From Bactrocera neohumeralis (taxonomy: Eukaryota; Arthropoda; Insecta; Diptera; Tephritidae): 64,000 nt of DNA. A program made the translations under genes and the position numbers. The notes below the pieces were generated by a model. The model searched no databases, was not told the origin of the DNA, and saw nothing but the letters and a program-made list of their open reading frames with translations. Positions 47,241 to 59,619 of the stretch are shown here, piece after piece. Every line of letters begins with the position of its first letter. The first letter of the stretch is position 1. The stretch covers positions 52,009,109 through 52,073,108 of the forward strand of contig NC_065920.1 of assembly GCF_024586455.1 (NCBI RefSeq). Reading direction: 5' to 3'.

Positions 47241-49510
47241 ACTTTTTATTAATTAATACTAGTTAATTTAGCACAAAAAGTACATATTTCAACATATTTC
47301 TATTTAATAAATAAATTTCCAATCACATGGAGTGAAACAAAATAAAATCATGCAACTTCTTTTTTTGAAATAAAAATAATACAAAGTAAAACACTGTGCA
47401 ATATCTTAAACATTAAGTCACATGCAGTTAACTATTTACAACTGTACATTTTAAGCATAATTTTACTTCTTTTAGACCAGATTTATAGCGTAAAACTTAT
47501 ACTGCTAAGAAGAAGCAAAATTACCCCAAGGCTAAGTGGTGTTAACGTGATTTCTATTTGGTGTTATTGTTAGTTTAAGAATCGCTGAGTTGTACTAAAG
47601 ATTTTTGGTTCTAATTTTGGCTACTTTGCAAATTGCTAATGTCAAACAAAAGTTATGTAACAACAGGCCAATTCAGAAAAACAAAATTCAAAGCTACTTT
47701 TTTTTTGTAAATTCATGTCAATTAAAGGCTTTGCTAATTTTTTATAATTATCAAAAGTGTTTTGGGTTAAGCAACTTATGCAGAATTCGATTAGTAAAAG
47801 CGAATTGTAATTAATTTTCAATAAAATCGCTAATATCTATAACCATAATAAATATAATAATAATAATAATGATATTAGTAATAATTTTTTTTTTGTTTTG
47901 TAAAATTTAAAATTTTCATTATAAGAAAATTTCGAAATTAAGTTAAGTAGAAAAATTTATGTGATACTCAATTATGGTGAAGACTAACTTTGATGCTAAA
48001 TTTGCGTGTCTGAATTTTGACCCTCTGATCAATCCAGCTCGGACGACGACCACTTTGACTTTGGATGGATGGCTTTATATGTTACAACGTGTGAACGATA
48101 ACGATAACGGTAAACGGTTTAACGGGTAACAGTAGTAGTATTTAAATGGAAAACAAATTTGTTTCATAACGGGAACAACAGTTTCAATTTGTTACGAATC
48201 GTTACAGTTTTGGCAAGTGTGGGGTATAGATTTGGAGAAAAGAATTTTTGAAAATTTTCATTTATTAAAATCATGAATTTTTTTTTTGTTTGGTTTTTGA
48301 ATCAATATATTTGCTTTTTAAATAAATGACTTAATATTATTTTGAATAGTATTTAAAGTAATGTTTTGTAGTAGTTGTAGTACAGTACACAGCGCTATAG
48401 AATAATGAAATATTTCAATATGTAAGTACGTACATATTTAAAAACTTATAAAATATTATAATAATATGTATAAGAATATGAATATAAGAAAGTCTAATAG
48501 CGAAGAGTAGCATAAAAGTATTTGCATAGCATACTATAAAGAGAGAGAGAGAGAAAGGCAAGTATATGGTAGGAGAAGAGAAAATTTGGAAGTATTTTTT
48601 TTTCAAAGCAAATTTTAAAAATACTTGTTCGGTGGTTGGTGGACAGGTGGTGCGTAAAAGGGTCCACCTTTAAGGGGAAAGTTTCTTAAAATAAATTTTA
48701 AAAAATTTCACATAAATCTTTTTTAAGTGGGGTAAAACTAAAATAAATTTCCTTAAGCGTATAATCGCTCCAAATTTTTTGATGCTGAAATTAAAAAATG
48801 TAAACCAAGTAAATTTTATTTTTATGAAATTATTTCTATGACGTTCGATTTGTGGCAATCATGTCAGAAGTTTTAAAAATTATGAAAATTAATTTCTTTT
48901 TTTATTTTTTAAGCCTTCATAATAACTTTGTATGAGAAACAAAAAATACAATCATTTAAAGCTGCTAAAAATGTAAGAAAAACTATTTTTATAGTTAAAT
49001 TAAGATAGCTGGAAAAGCACAAAAAATTTTTTCTTGTTAGAAGTGAAAACCCCTTAGAAATATTCAGAAATTAATTTAATTAAGAAAAATATTTTAAATT
49101 TTCATTAAAGCAATTAATTTTGTATGGAATTGTAAATTTTCAGTTTTTGTATTAAATTATAAATTTATAACCGGTACAAAAATTTTGATTTTAAATAATA
49201 ACTATTAATAAATTAATATTTTTTTTGCAGTTTTAGAAAAAATTAAATATTTAAACCTTCTTCAACCCTTAAGAGCATTAAAAAAATAACAAAAAAATTG
49301 AAAGAAGTTTAAACGCTTAATATTTTTTTGGAATCAAAAATTTTCGGTCGGCCGTTTGTTTCAGATCATTTTAGGTTAACTAACATTTTTCAGCGTTTTC
49401 GTTAAAAATTGCAATATATTACTGTGGGCAAAACATCGTAAGACTTTTAATATAAATTCGCCAATTATTTTTTTTTTATATTTATATTTTTTATCTTTGC
49501 CATATATCAC
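47241..49510. other. no gene recognised
   Basis: AT-rich sequence with a GA run at 48541-48554 and a patch of repeated AACGATAACG/GGTAAC wording at about 48085-48130. No coding region. Confidence 0.5.
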
Positions 49511-49514
49511 ATTA

Positions 49515-50510
49515 AAGTGCATTCGGAGATTTTTACGATAAGTGAAATTACTTAACAAAAAAGTTCCATTAAATTTTGTAGGTGGAGTGAAATTTCTGAT
49601 GCCGAATCTATGTAAAAAAGGCCTTCGGGCAAAATTGTTTCTAGCGAGCAAGTGTTTTTGATTGGTAGAAATTGTTCAAAAAGGGTCAAGAAAGCACTAA
49701 CGACGAACCACGTCCAGGACGGCCATCAGCATCCACTGATGATCAACACGTCAATAAAATAAAGGAATTGGTGCCTGAGAATCGACGATCGTTGAAATAT
49801 CGGAAGGATCTGTGAAAACCATGTCATTTGGACCTAAGAAAAGTGAAAGCAAAAATTGATTTCAAAATCACTAATTTTTTTCGGATAACAATCGCGTTAA
49901 CGTCTGTGAAACAACGCTTTCTGACTACCAGGATATCATGAAACGTATTATTATTACTGGCGATTAGTCTTGGATCTATGCTTACGACCCTAAAACAAAC
50001 GATCAAGCGACCGAACATCTTGGCAAAGGTGAGCCGAAGCCGAAAAAACCACGAAAAATCAGGTCAAAAAGCAAGGTTATCGAGGTGCAGTGTGCTCCGA
50101 ATTCCTTTCGACCGCTCAAACTGTCAACGAGGAATACTATTTGAGTGTTATGAGTCCTTTGCATGAAGCTATTCGTAAAAATAGCAGGAAATTCGACAGC
50201 TCTTGGTTTTTGCATTACGATAATGCACAGTCACATATTGCATTAACCCGTGTGATTTCTGACTATTCAGCAAACTCAAACGACTGCTCCGGGGAAACCG
50301 TTTTGAGTCAATAGAATAGATTACTTGAATCGCTACGCGCATTGAAAGCTATCTCAGAAATTGACTTTAACAACTGTGTCGAGGATTAGAAAAAACGTCG
50401 GCATAGGTGTATTGTGACCCAAATGGGATTACTTTGAAGAGGACGTCATAGATTTAAAAGAATAAATTAAGAATTTAAAAGTTATAAACGAAGTCTAACT
50501 ATGTTTTTGT
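49515..50510 (+). mobile_element. mariner element, inactive
   Basis: Same family as the element at 5600. It keeps the LKVHSEIFTI-like start, NEPRPGRPSASTDDQHVNKI (about 49700-49760) and IITGD*SWIYAYDPKTNDQA (about 49947-50005, a stop in place of the Glu after the first aspartate). GEPKPKKPRKIRSKSKV follows, then TVNEEYYLSVMSPLHEAIRK and SWFLHYDNAQSHIA (about 50205-50240), with the second aspartate present. The block holding the third aspartate has been deleted near 50265. The tail (about 50350-50460) is degenerate, and several frameshifts are present. Confidence 0.85.
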
Positions 50511-51925
50511 GGGCCTAAGGAAAAATTTTTCAAAATTAGAAAAAAATTTAAACAATTAATTTTAAAATAACTAACATATCTATGCATTTTCCTTAAAACA
50601 TTTAATATAGATATATAGGCAATTCCGTTAGCAGCAAGTAATAGTAACCAGCAAACAAATTGTTACACTTCACAATGGAAAGTGGAATTTTTGAAGCCTT
50701 CAAGATATTAAAAAAAAAGTAAAATACAAAAATACAATGTAAAATTTACTTAAATTTTTCATACTGTGTATATGTTATTTCATTTAGTTTTAGAAAAGAA
50801 AATTGGAATTTATAAAAATCTATTAAGCAATTAAATTTCCAAAGTGTTTAAGTAAATTTTCAGACGAAACCAAAAGTAATAATAATAATTAATTACAAGT
50901 TAGTATTATCCACAAAAAGCTACAACTAGCAAGTAGTTTGAAAAATATTAGAAACAGTTTTAGAAAAATTATCAAATAAAGCAAATAAAACAAGTTTTAT
51001 AAAAAAATATGTTTTACTGAGCGCTAACTTTTAATTCAGGTGATCTAAAGACTGCCATACTTGTAAAAATGAAAGAAAAGTGATTGGTAGTTTCTTACTA
51101 TAACAATTTTATTGCCACAAGAATTTAAAAAATAAGTGTTTTCAAAGCGTTTTTTTGTCAGCTTTAGTGGGTGTAGGGCTTGTCTCAGAAATTAGTAACA
51201 GTACTCAAGTATGCCAAAAGCAAAGCAAATATACTAGATGAGATGTTTGTTGCTTTGTATTCGTCCAACAATTTTATGTAAAAACTAAATTTAAGTGCAG
51301 TACTGAGTGAAAAAATATAAAGACATAAGGGGATTTATGAGTTTAATACCAGACATATTGTTTGGAGAGTATTTTATAAAACTAATATGCGCACATACAA
51401 AGAAGATGGAGCTTAAAGGGGTAGAAGGAGAGAGGAAATAGTTCTTGTTTCTCTTTTAAAGAGAAAAAGCTAAAGCCAAACGTAAATCAAGAATACTGAA
51501 CTAAATCTGTTATCGAATATGAAGTATTCTTACACTATGTTTCCTCTTTGAAAAAATATACCCTTTATAATATGTGCAAAAAGTCCACAACTAAAAAGTA
51601 ATAATTTTCAACTCTTATAGGAAAATATCAGTAATATCCATGGTTTCTGACTGCCAAGGAATGTGATTTTGGATGCAATGTCGAGTTATCTTAGCTGGTC
51701 GAATTTTTTTCTGCTGTATAATGTCCGAAACTCCAACTTACTCCAACGAAAGAAAAAAGTTGCTTTATGTGTTACCGAAGTGAGAATTATGGCGACTATC
51801 CCCAGTGTTTTTCTGTGTCTTTTCTAACACTTGATCAGAACATTGATTGTTAGAAAAGTTCGGTTTTATTATTTGGGATGTCCTTAGAAAGTGAAGAATA
51901 TATGGTTGTCAACTCTGAAGCACTT
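50511..51925. other. no gene recognised
   Basis: AT-rich sequence with no supportable ORF or repeat. Confidence 0.5.
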
Positions 51926-51929
51926 ATGG

Positions 51930-53345
51930 TATTATTAGCGAAGGTAAGCTTTATGCCCAAGGAGGAAGAGAGACTATTCGCTGGCCAAATCTTTCAACCC
52001 AGTTAGTCTTACTTCCTTCATGCTATAAGAGATGGATAAGATTGTTGACAACTACATACGATCGAAGGCGCTGAAAATCCTACACCCCAGTCAGCACGCG
52101 TACAGAACAGATTAATCTACTAACACTGCTATTTACCAACTTACAGCTAAACTCCAGAATTTGCTGGAAAATGGCGAGGTTGCGATGTGCGCCTGGGGAC
52201 AGTGGAGAAAAGGAATGTGGCGGCTCCACTATGAAAATGGATAGTGGCTTTACCGCGTACCAGAATAGATGAAACCATCGTGAGGGAGAGGAAAATTCGT
52301 CTTGGTACTACGGGGGGCTGCCCATAGGGTGGGGTTCTATTCCTATGAAGTATTATAGTAGATGAGATACTTGAGTTACTCAGAAACAATGGTATTCGGT
52401 GGCAGGGGTACGCCGATGACATATTTATAATGGCACGAGGTAAATTTGAGAATACTCTCTGCGAAATATTCAAAGAGGCTTCAGACAAGCCAACAAATGA
52501 AGGTCTTAGAAGACACACCACTGGCCCTTCTTCCAAGAGACGGAGTTACGAAGAGGGTAAACTTTATAAAGAAGTTTAAAGTTACTCTCGACAGTAAGGC
52601 GGAGTGGAGTGATTCCACGGTCGACTACTGAGGTGCAGCACTATCCAGTGATATACTGACGGCTCGAAAACACCGGAAAGCAATGCAATAGGCATTGTAG
52701 AACCGCATACCAAACTATTCATACAAATGGAATGTTTTCAGAGCAACTTTCAAGTGGAAGTCTTTCCTATAAGTCAGTGTGCAGAAATCAATCTCAAAAC
52801 GCAACTATCGCAACCAGCGTGTCGCTATACTCAGCGATAGTCAAGCGATACTAAGAACGATCTCAGCTTATAAAGTCAAATAGCTATTAGTAGAGGACCT
52901 ATACACTGCTCAGGTGGTTCTGCCGCCTATCGGTTTGCAATCGTGCACACCAGGGCATAAATGAATAGCTGGCAATAAGCTGGTCGACGTACTAGACCAC
53001 TCTGCGGCGGCTGCCTAGATGATGGGGCTAGAACCATGCATTTCGGTGTGGGGAGAGAACTACACTGGCAGCGGGCGTCAGGAATGTGCCATGCCAAGTT
53101 ACTATTAGGAGGGTATAACCTAGCAAGGTTTAGTGAAATAATCAACCTCCCCCGACACAAATTTCTTCTCCATTTCGCGCTCTATACTGAAACAGACAAC
53201 CTGATTCTAGATTGTCCAGCATTTTGTAGAAGCAGGCTCAAGGCCTTGGGATCCGTCCACGTGGGCAGGGATCACATCATCTCCAACGCGCCCAGCAAGC
53301 TCCTGGATATAGGAGAGGGAACAAAAGACCATAAGTCGCAGTGAA
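51930..53345 (+). pseudogene. LINE ORF2 remnant: reverse transcriptase plus RNase H
   Basis: A degenerate jockey/I/R1-group non-LTR retrotransposon. In order: FNPVSLTSFML then MDKIVDNYIRSKALKILHPS and QHAYR (51995-52110, start of RT); TTGGCP*GGVL (about 52300); WQGYADDIFIMARGKFENTL (about 52398-52455, the YADD polymerase box, intact); TDGSKTPESN (about 52660, RNase H start); VAILSDSQAILRTISAYKV (about 52820-52880); PGHK*IAGNKLVDVLDHSAA (about 52945-53005); and LLLGGYNLARFSEIINLPRH with KFLLHF then TETDNLILDCPAF (53099-53225). Frameshifts and stops separate the blocks. The endonuclease part and the 5' half are missing. Confidence 0.85.
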
Positions 53346-55135
53346 TTTTTTATATGTATACCAGATAAGATGATGATGTTTTTTTTTCTTAAAATCTCAT
53401 CAACCAGTATGCCTGATAAATTTAACATTTCTGACGTGAAATTGTATTGGATATTTTCTGTATTTATGATAAGTTGTTTCATTTTAGTGTAGTACTTCCT
53501 AAATAACACATAGTCTTTGCAAAAACAAACTTTAAAATATATAATTGTTAATTGAAAATGTACTAATTGTCTTAAGTTATTATTCTAAGTGGAAGCAGAT
53601 CTAAAATAAAATCATTTATTTCAAAAACACTAATTTTTGAACAAAAAAAACGAACATCTAAATGCAAAACATTTCCTAAAAAATATTGAAAGTTGAAACT
53701 ATAGAAAGTATGTACATAAATAGATAAAAGAAGCTTATTTGTATTCAATATAGTATAATCTTGGAATAAAATTTCAAAAATAAATTTCGAAAATGTTTAA
53801 AAAATTTTTTATTTTATAAAATCTCACAAATATTTAGTTCTTGGCATACATATGTCCCGTGTTGGTGTCATTGTGTTTAGCCTCCTAATGTCATATTCTT
53901 CGTATAACTATGTACTTGTGCATGAAATTAAAATGGTTTTTATGACTTTAAGTCGCGTTGTATGCATGTGTTTTTTCTGTGTGCATTCTGTTTTAGGTAC
54001 TCCTCCGCGCTTTCGCTCCGATCTGACTGCACACATCCAAGCTAATTAACGTTATAATCGTCCTGCTGACTTAATGTGCAAAGAGATTAAAGTACACTCG
54101 TGTGCCGCAGTGCACATATACACATACACGAAATTTGTTGCAATCAGCGCATATGTTGCAACTGCAAACTTGCCACAAGTGTGCCACCACGATAAAATAA
54201 CACATTTGCTGTTGATAAGCAAAAGCAGTGGCAGCTATACTTAGAGTAAGAGGTAGGTAGGGCGGTCAGAGATCACGTCTCACATTTGCCGCGTGCTAAT
54301 TTTATGCTGATGGCGTAATTAACGAAATTGTGGCAGCTAAGTTGTGAGCGTTCTCACTTGAGTTGGTTTTCATTAACTGCCACGAGATCTTTATATAGCC
54401 ATAGTTATAAGGGACTCTATACATTTTTATACATACATATATACTTATACATATTTATATGTTAATGTAAGCACTCCTTAATCAAGTGGGCTAAAATATT
54501 AAATGTTACAGGTACAAGTGTGAAAATTGGCAACGTGGCATATGGTATTGAATGCTAAATAGTTTGGTTTATTGAGGTTAGATTTTGGTGAATGGCATTC
54601 AAAGTTATGAATTTAGTCCAAAAGGGGTGAGTAACTAAGTAAGCGTCAACCAGTTAAGTAAAACTTGAAGAATTCTTAATATTTATCGGTAAAGAAAGGT
54701 TTGTGCAAATAGTTTAAAAATCTTGCATAATGTCTTGCATGACGGTTAATCGCTTCTTTTAGCTTTGGAAGCAATATCTCGCAGTTGAGACTGAGTTTGG
54801 AGCGTAAAAACAATACTTAGATATGGTATATATCTATGAAAGTCTTATTTTCTTACCAAGCTGATAATTTGTGTTCAGAACTTACTCAAAATCCATAATA
54901 AAAGCGTTCAACTGTTAATAAAACATCTAGGTGTTAGAGCACATATTTGATGGGTTTTAGTTTGTTTCTTTTAGCTATGTGATAAGGGCGTGGGGATGAG
55001 GATAACGTTTTGTAGTATTGACAAAAAATTACTATTTTCATTTCGACTGTATCAGTTTTGACCGAATTTCATTCTGAAAATAGTGGAATAGAAACAGTCT
55101 CATTATAAAAGACATAAACTGTACTAAAAGCTAAG
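53346..55135. other. no gene recognised
   Basis: AT-rich then ordinary sequence. The 65-codon ORF at 53852-54049 is not recognised and has no convincing splice context. Confidence 0.5.
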
Positions 55136-55139
55136 TGCA

Positions 55140-56525
55140 TACGTTCCGTTCTGATGTGAGTAGGGAAAGAGTGTCCCTCTTGCGAGCTATGACAAGGCAC
55201 CCAAACTTATTGTAAAGGCAGGCCATTGGATACTGCGCTGCATACAATGGTGTCATGGCTTGAGGAAGCCGTTAGGGTTAAAGAATTTGCTGTTGGGACG
55301 TTCCTTGATATTGAGGGAGTTTTCATAACGTCCTGGCGGAAGCAGTCGTAACTGCTCTGGACGGTCTTGAGGTTGAATTAAATCTCAAACACCTCATTTT
55401 CAGTATTCGGTGCGACATAGTTATTGAAACGGAATGGGGTAACGCACGTGCTCTACGGAATGTAAGTAGGGGAACCCCACAGATGGTGTTCTCTCTCCTC
55501 TACTAGGAATACTCGTCGTTAACGACCTGCTAAAAAAACTTGATGATAGTGGCTGCCGAGGTGATTGCACTTTTGGTCAAAGGAACTTTCCTGAGTACCG
55601 TGTAGCATTTGACGCAAGGGTATCTCAGCGTCGTAACAAATTGGGGCAGCAGTCGGAAGGGGTCTAAGCATCAACCCAGAGAATTCGTGTTCCTAAAAAC
55701 GCACGTGTCTGAACAGTCCGAAATCCCCACACACGTTGACTTCATACCGGATCACATGAAACATTGAGTCGAAAAAGCGAACTTTGGCGGCTCTCCTTTG
55801 GCCACATATCAGCGTGAGAGTTGTGGGTGGGAAGAATCCGTTGGAAGAAGGAGATAGGGAGCTTCTTCACGAATGGAACAAGGCTTAGGGGAAAGGTTGA
55901 TGGAGGGGTTTACTGTTAGGAGCTCTCTATCAACTTCAGCTTCAGATTTCCTGATTATTGCAGTGTTTTCCAAGCCGAGGTTGCAGCTATTAAGGTAGCA
56001 GTAAATTTACTGTTCCGGAGTGCAACCTTCTCAGAGAAGTGATCATCCAATCAAATAGCAGGGCGACGATATTAGCTTTGTACTCATTAACAGTGCGTTC
56101 AGGGTTGGTCGAGGAGTGCTTAACCTCGCTATCTATAGCATCGAGTGTCTTTGTGATAATACTGCCAGGCCACAGCGGAATCGCAGAAAATTATGAAGCT
56201 TATGAGCTAGCAAGGAAAGATACCCTAGAATCGCTATCAGTAGAATAGGACTGGAAAGGTACCCTAGAACCACTATCAGTAGAATAGGAGCTGTTCTACT
56301 AATAGATAGCTGGACTTCGCGTGAGCTTGATCTAGTGATGTTTTTGTCCTCAGTGGGGCTTTTGATAGGCCATTGTGCTATTGATGTCCATGCTGTAAGA
56401 CTACGAACATTACCAGAAGCCATCTGCAGAAGCTGTATGGAAGAAGATGAGGTGGAAACAACTCCGCACTTCCTTCCTGATTGTGCACATTTGTATTGGC
56501 TACCGATCTACCCTAACCTTACCTA
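55140..56525 (+). pseudogene. LINE ORF2 remnant: reverse transcriptase plus RNase H (second copy)
   Basis: Blocks in order: GRPLDTALHTMVSWLEEAVR then VKEFAVGTFLDIEGVF (55225-55325, the first RT aspartate); RNVSRGTPQMVFSLL (about 55458-55505); VAAEVIALLVKGTFLSTV (about 55550-55605, where the YADD box is lost); WAAVGRGLSINPEN; DYCSVFQAEVAAIKVAVNLL (about 55955-56015); IIQSNSRATILALYSLTVRS; LPGHSGIAENYEAYELARKD (to about 56220); and LRTLPEAICRSCMEEDEVET then TPHFLPDCAHLYWL (56400-56510, the Cys/His tail). The RNase H aspartate of the usual SDSR reads N (SNSR). It shares its RNase H wording with 8925-9600. Confidence 0.85.
56217..56290 (+). repeat. short tandem duplication in LINE remnant
   Basis: GGAAAGATACCCTAGAATCG...CAGTAGAATAGGA is followed at once by GGAAAGGTACCCTAGAACCA...CAGTAGAATAGGA, two units of roughly 40 bp. 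Confidence 0.85.
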
Positions 56526-56529
56526 GTCA

Positions 56530-57915
56530 CTCAAACTTAGTAAGAGAGTTTACAGTTTTTCTTCATAGATATTAAGCTTGATTATCTAAACTAAATTACT
56601 TTTGAGATAGTGACACAGCAGCTTTTATTTCAGATCTTTCAATTTAAACTTTCTCATGTGTCTCATTCTATAATTTAACACAGTGTTAGCCTTTTTCGTT
56701 TTGGTTCGAAGTTTAGTACTGTCTTTTATAATAATTTTCCTCAGCAACTAAGGCGATAAAAAGAATATTTGCTTATATAATAGTATTTGAAGCTAAAAGG
56801 AAGCTGATTCACTTGAATAATCAACATTTTAAGCTAAGCAGCAGCGCATGCGCGGAGCAGATGTTTGAGTTTAAGCTTTAGCGATGTCAAATGTAGGCGT
56901 ATTTGTATGGATTCGTTTATACTCGTATTAAATCTATTATAAATGCTTATGCTTGTATGTTTTGTGATAATGTATATAATGTTTTAATAATTATTTCCTT
57001 TTTGCCTACATAATTGTTTAAACTGAAGGAGAATAATGAACTAAACTTATCTCTAAGCAAAAGTTATTTTAAAGCTATGAAAGTATAATACCAGAGTGTT
57101 TTTTGGTTTTGCTTAAATTAAAATGTATTTTTGAAATAAACTAAAAAGTTGAAAATAGTTGTTAAATTATCGAGCACCCACACACATTAAGACATACATA
57201 CAAGAACACCTGAAATACAAACAATACATTAAACGGTTACGTAATCAACACGGAAGTGTACATATGTAATTGCTGAAGGAAGAGACAGTGAGAGACACAG
57301 AGAAAGACAGAGAGAGAGGTATGCGTTTTTGGTTGAAAGTATGTCAGAGGGTTGAACGAATTTCTATAGCAAGTACAGATATAGAGCAAGATCCAGCTGA
57401 AGAAAGAGGAGTTCTTGCAGTATCTGAGATATTTTTAGTGGAATTAGATTTGAACCTAAATAATGTTGATTAATGAAGATTTTTTGGTGAGCAAAAGTCT
57501 AATGACTCGGGTTTCAATGAAATATATGTGAAGGAAATTTCTTATTAGCTAAAATAAAAAAAATATTATGAATACAAATGAAATATCTTGAATTATGAAT
57601 ATTTTGAAGAATAGCCAGATATATTATATGTAGGTAGGTAATATAATTAATGGTTAGATGAAATTAAAAAAAATATTCATGTTTCAGACGGCAGTTTCAT
57701 GATTGGGTACGTCGAAATTTGGTAGTGGGTAATTGAAAAGGTAACAAGTCATGCCTGCTTTGCTCAAATGAGCTAATTTTTGAATGAGATTAAATGGCTA
57801 CTAAACATTTCAAGGAAGGAAATACATATGTATTAACATACTAGCTGTTGGGATTACGTAGTTCTCGATTAAAGGTCGAAGACCATATTCTTTAATTTTT
57901 AGGAAAATTATGGGT
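56530..57915. other. no gene recognised
   Basis: AT-rich. The ORF at 57270-57473 begins in a GA-rich tract and is not recognised. Confidence 0.5.
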
Positions 57916-57919
57916 CATA

Positions 57920-59328
57920 CAAGGTCTGCCGCAAAAGAAACAGGACTGTTAAAAAAACAACAAAAAATTAATATTTTTCAAAAGTTATATTTTTTATTCA
58001 AAGTAGTTTCATTGTGCTTCGATACAACGTTTAGCCCGGTCAATTAGCATTTCAAATGAGTGTTTAAGGTAATTTTTCGGAAAGCTCTTGAGAATATCGG
58101 TCGTCGCCTTTTGGATAGCTGAAATGTCTTGAAACCAGTGTCCTTTCATGGGCAAATGAAGTTTTCCAAATAGGTAAAAATCACAGGGTGCCAGATCAGG
58201 TGAGTAGGGTGAGTGATTAATGGTTAATATGGAGTTTTTTGTCAAAAAATCAGTAACAAGCGTCGACCGATGACACGGCGCATTATCGTGCAACAGGCGC
58301 CAGGACCCTGCCTCACGGTATTGTGGTCGAGCACGACGAATGCGTGACAAAAGACGCTTCATAACACCAAGATAAAACACAGCATTAATCGTTTGGCCAG
58401 GTGGGACGAACTCTCGGTGTACAATACCCTCGGAATCGTAAAAACAAATCAGCATTGTCTTTATTTTTGACTTCTGAAGACGACTTTTTTTCGGTGATGG
58501 CTCGTCTGGATGCTTCCATTCGGCACTTTGACGTTTGGTTTCGGGATCATATTGAAAGCACTACGTTTCATCACCAGTCACAATCGAATATTTGTAGTTT
58601 ATGTCCTTTCTCGACTCCTTAATCAAATCCTTACAATGTTGGATTCGTAGCAATTTTTGCTCTTCAGTCAATTTGTGCGGAACAAACTTGGAGCACACCT
58701 TCCGTAGACCCAATTTATCTATCAAAATGCGATGAATGGAGTCTTTGGTGATATTTAACTACATTTCCATGTAACGCAAAGAAGATTTCGGCTCATTCTT
58801 AATAAATTCCTGCACTTTTTCAATATTGTTTTGGGTAATCACTGATTTTGGCCGGCCCGACTTCTGATCGTCACAGGGGTCCTCACGACCTTCATGCACA
58901 TTACTACGGGATAGGCACTGATCACCATAGACTTTTTTCATCATTTGAAATGTTTCAGTAAACGTTTTCCCAAGTTTAAAACAAAATTTAATATTTGCTC
59001 TTTGTTCAAAATGCATTCTACGACCGATGACCAAAAGCTGCTGTCACTTTTTATGATAACATCGATTTTTTAAAATCATATTAACCATTAATCACTCACC
59101 CTATTCACCTGATCTGGCACCCTGTGATTTTTACCTATTTGGAAAACTTCATTTGCCCATGAAATGACACTGATTTCAAGACATTTCAGCTATCCAAAAG
59201 GCGACGACCGATATTCTCGAGAGCTTTCCGAAAAATTACCTTAAAAACTCATTTGAAATGCTAATTTATACTAAATGTCAACAAGAGATTAAACTTTTTA
59301 TTTCTGTTTCTTTTGCGACAGACCTTGT
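57920..59328 (-). mobile_element. mariner element with two inverted 3' ends
   Basis: TA dinucleotides flank an element whose ends are near-perfect inverted repeats (CAAGGTCTGYCGCAAAAGAA). The transposase reads right to left. To the right of its start, at 59078-59328, lies an inverted copy of the element's own 3' end, about 97% identical to 58040-58230. It includes coding for SPDLAPCDFYLFGKLHLPMK. The expected 5' end is missing. The structure therefore has long inverted arms (57920-58230 and 59078-59328), with part of the right arm deleted near 59265. Confidence 0.9.
58009..59034 (-). pseudogene. mariner transposase (DD34D), two in-frame TAG codons
   Basis: The best preserved mariner transposase here. 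It is collinear in one frame for 342 codons from 59034 (a likelier start is MHFEQR at 59016) to the stop at 58009. N-terminal part: QRANIKFCFKLGKTFTETFQ, then LSRSNVHEGRED, with about seven residues deleted compared with EWFQRF in the relative at 23.6 kb. LNITKDSIHRILIDKLGLRK follows. The catalytic motifs are TGDET, LLHDNAPCHRST and APCDFYLF; the last two have D,34,D spacing. One TAG lies after MEM (58759-58761) and one directly after TGDET, at a position that is normally Trp. Both are single-base changes from sense codons. Confidence 0.9.
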
Positions 59329-59619
59329 ATATCAAAAGATAAGAGGAGCTGAGTACTAATGGTGTAGTTTTTCAGTTAACCCATAGAATAAGTTGGCCGA
59401 TGGGTTATGATGTGGGCGTTATGCGTTAACGATGGTCTTTAACTATAACTTTAACTATTGTTTCATTGTTTCTATATTCCGAAAATTGGAAAGTTGTTGT
59501 CCTTGTGTGCTCTTTTAGTATACATATGTCATTCATTTGAAGGGTATTTTTTCTCTACATAATGTGAAACTGAGCGAACATGCCAAAAATGGTTGCCATG
59601 ATTTGAAAGTGATAGTTTT

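Noticed and set aside
53852..54049. 65-codon ORF with a hydrophobic start, possible secreted peptide
   Set aside because: The hydrophobic stretch is not followed by a convincing cleavage site or mature peptide, and the surroundings are non-coding.
57270..57473. 67-codon ORF as a small gene
   Set aside because: It starts in a GA-rich tract and has no family match or splice context.
58455..58761. Stop-codon recoding of two TAG codons in the mariner transposase
   Set aside because: Single-base decay of ordinary codons (Trp and Glu positions) in a dead element is simpler; a nearby coding deletion supports decay.
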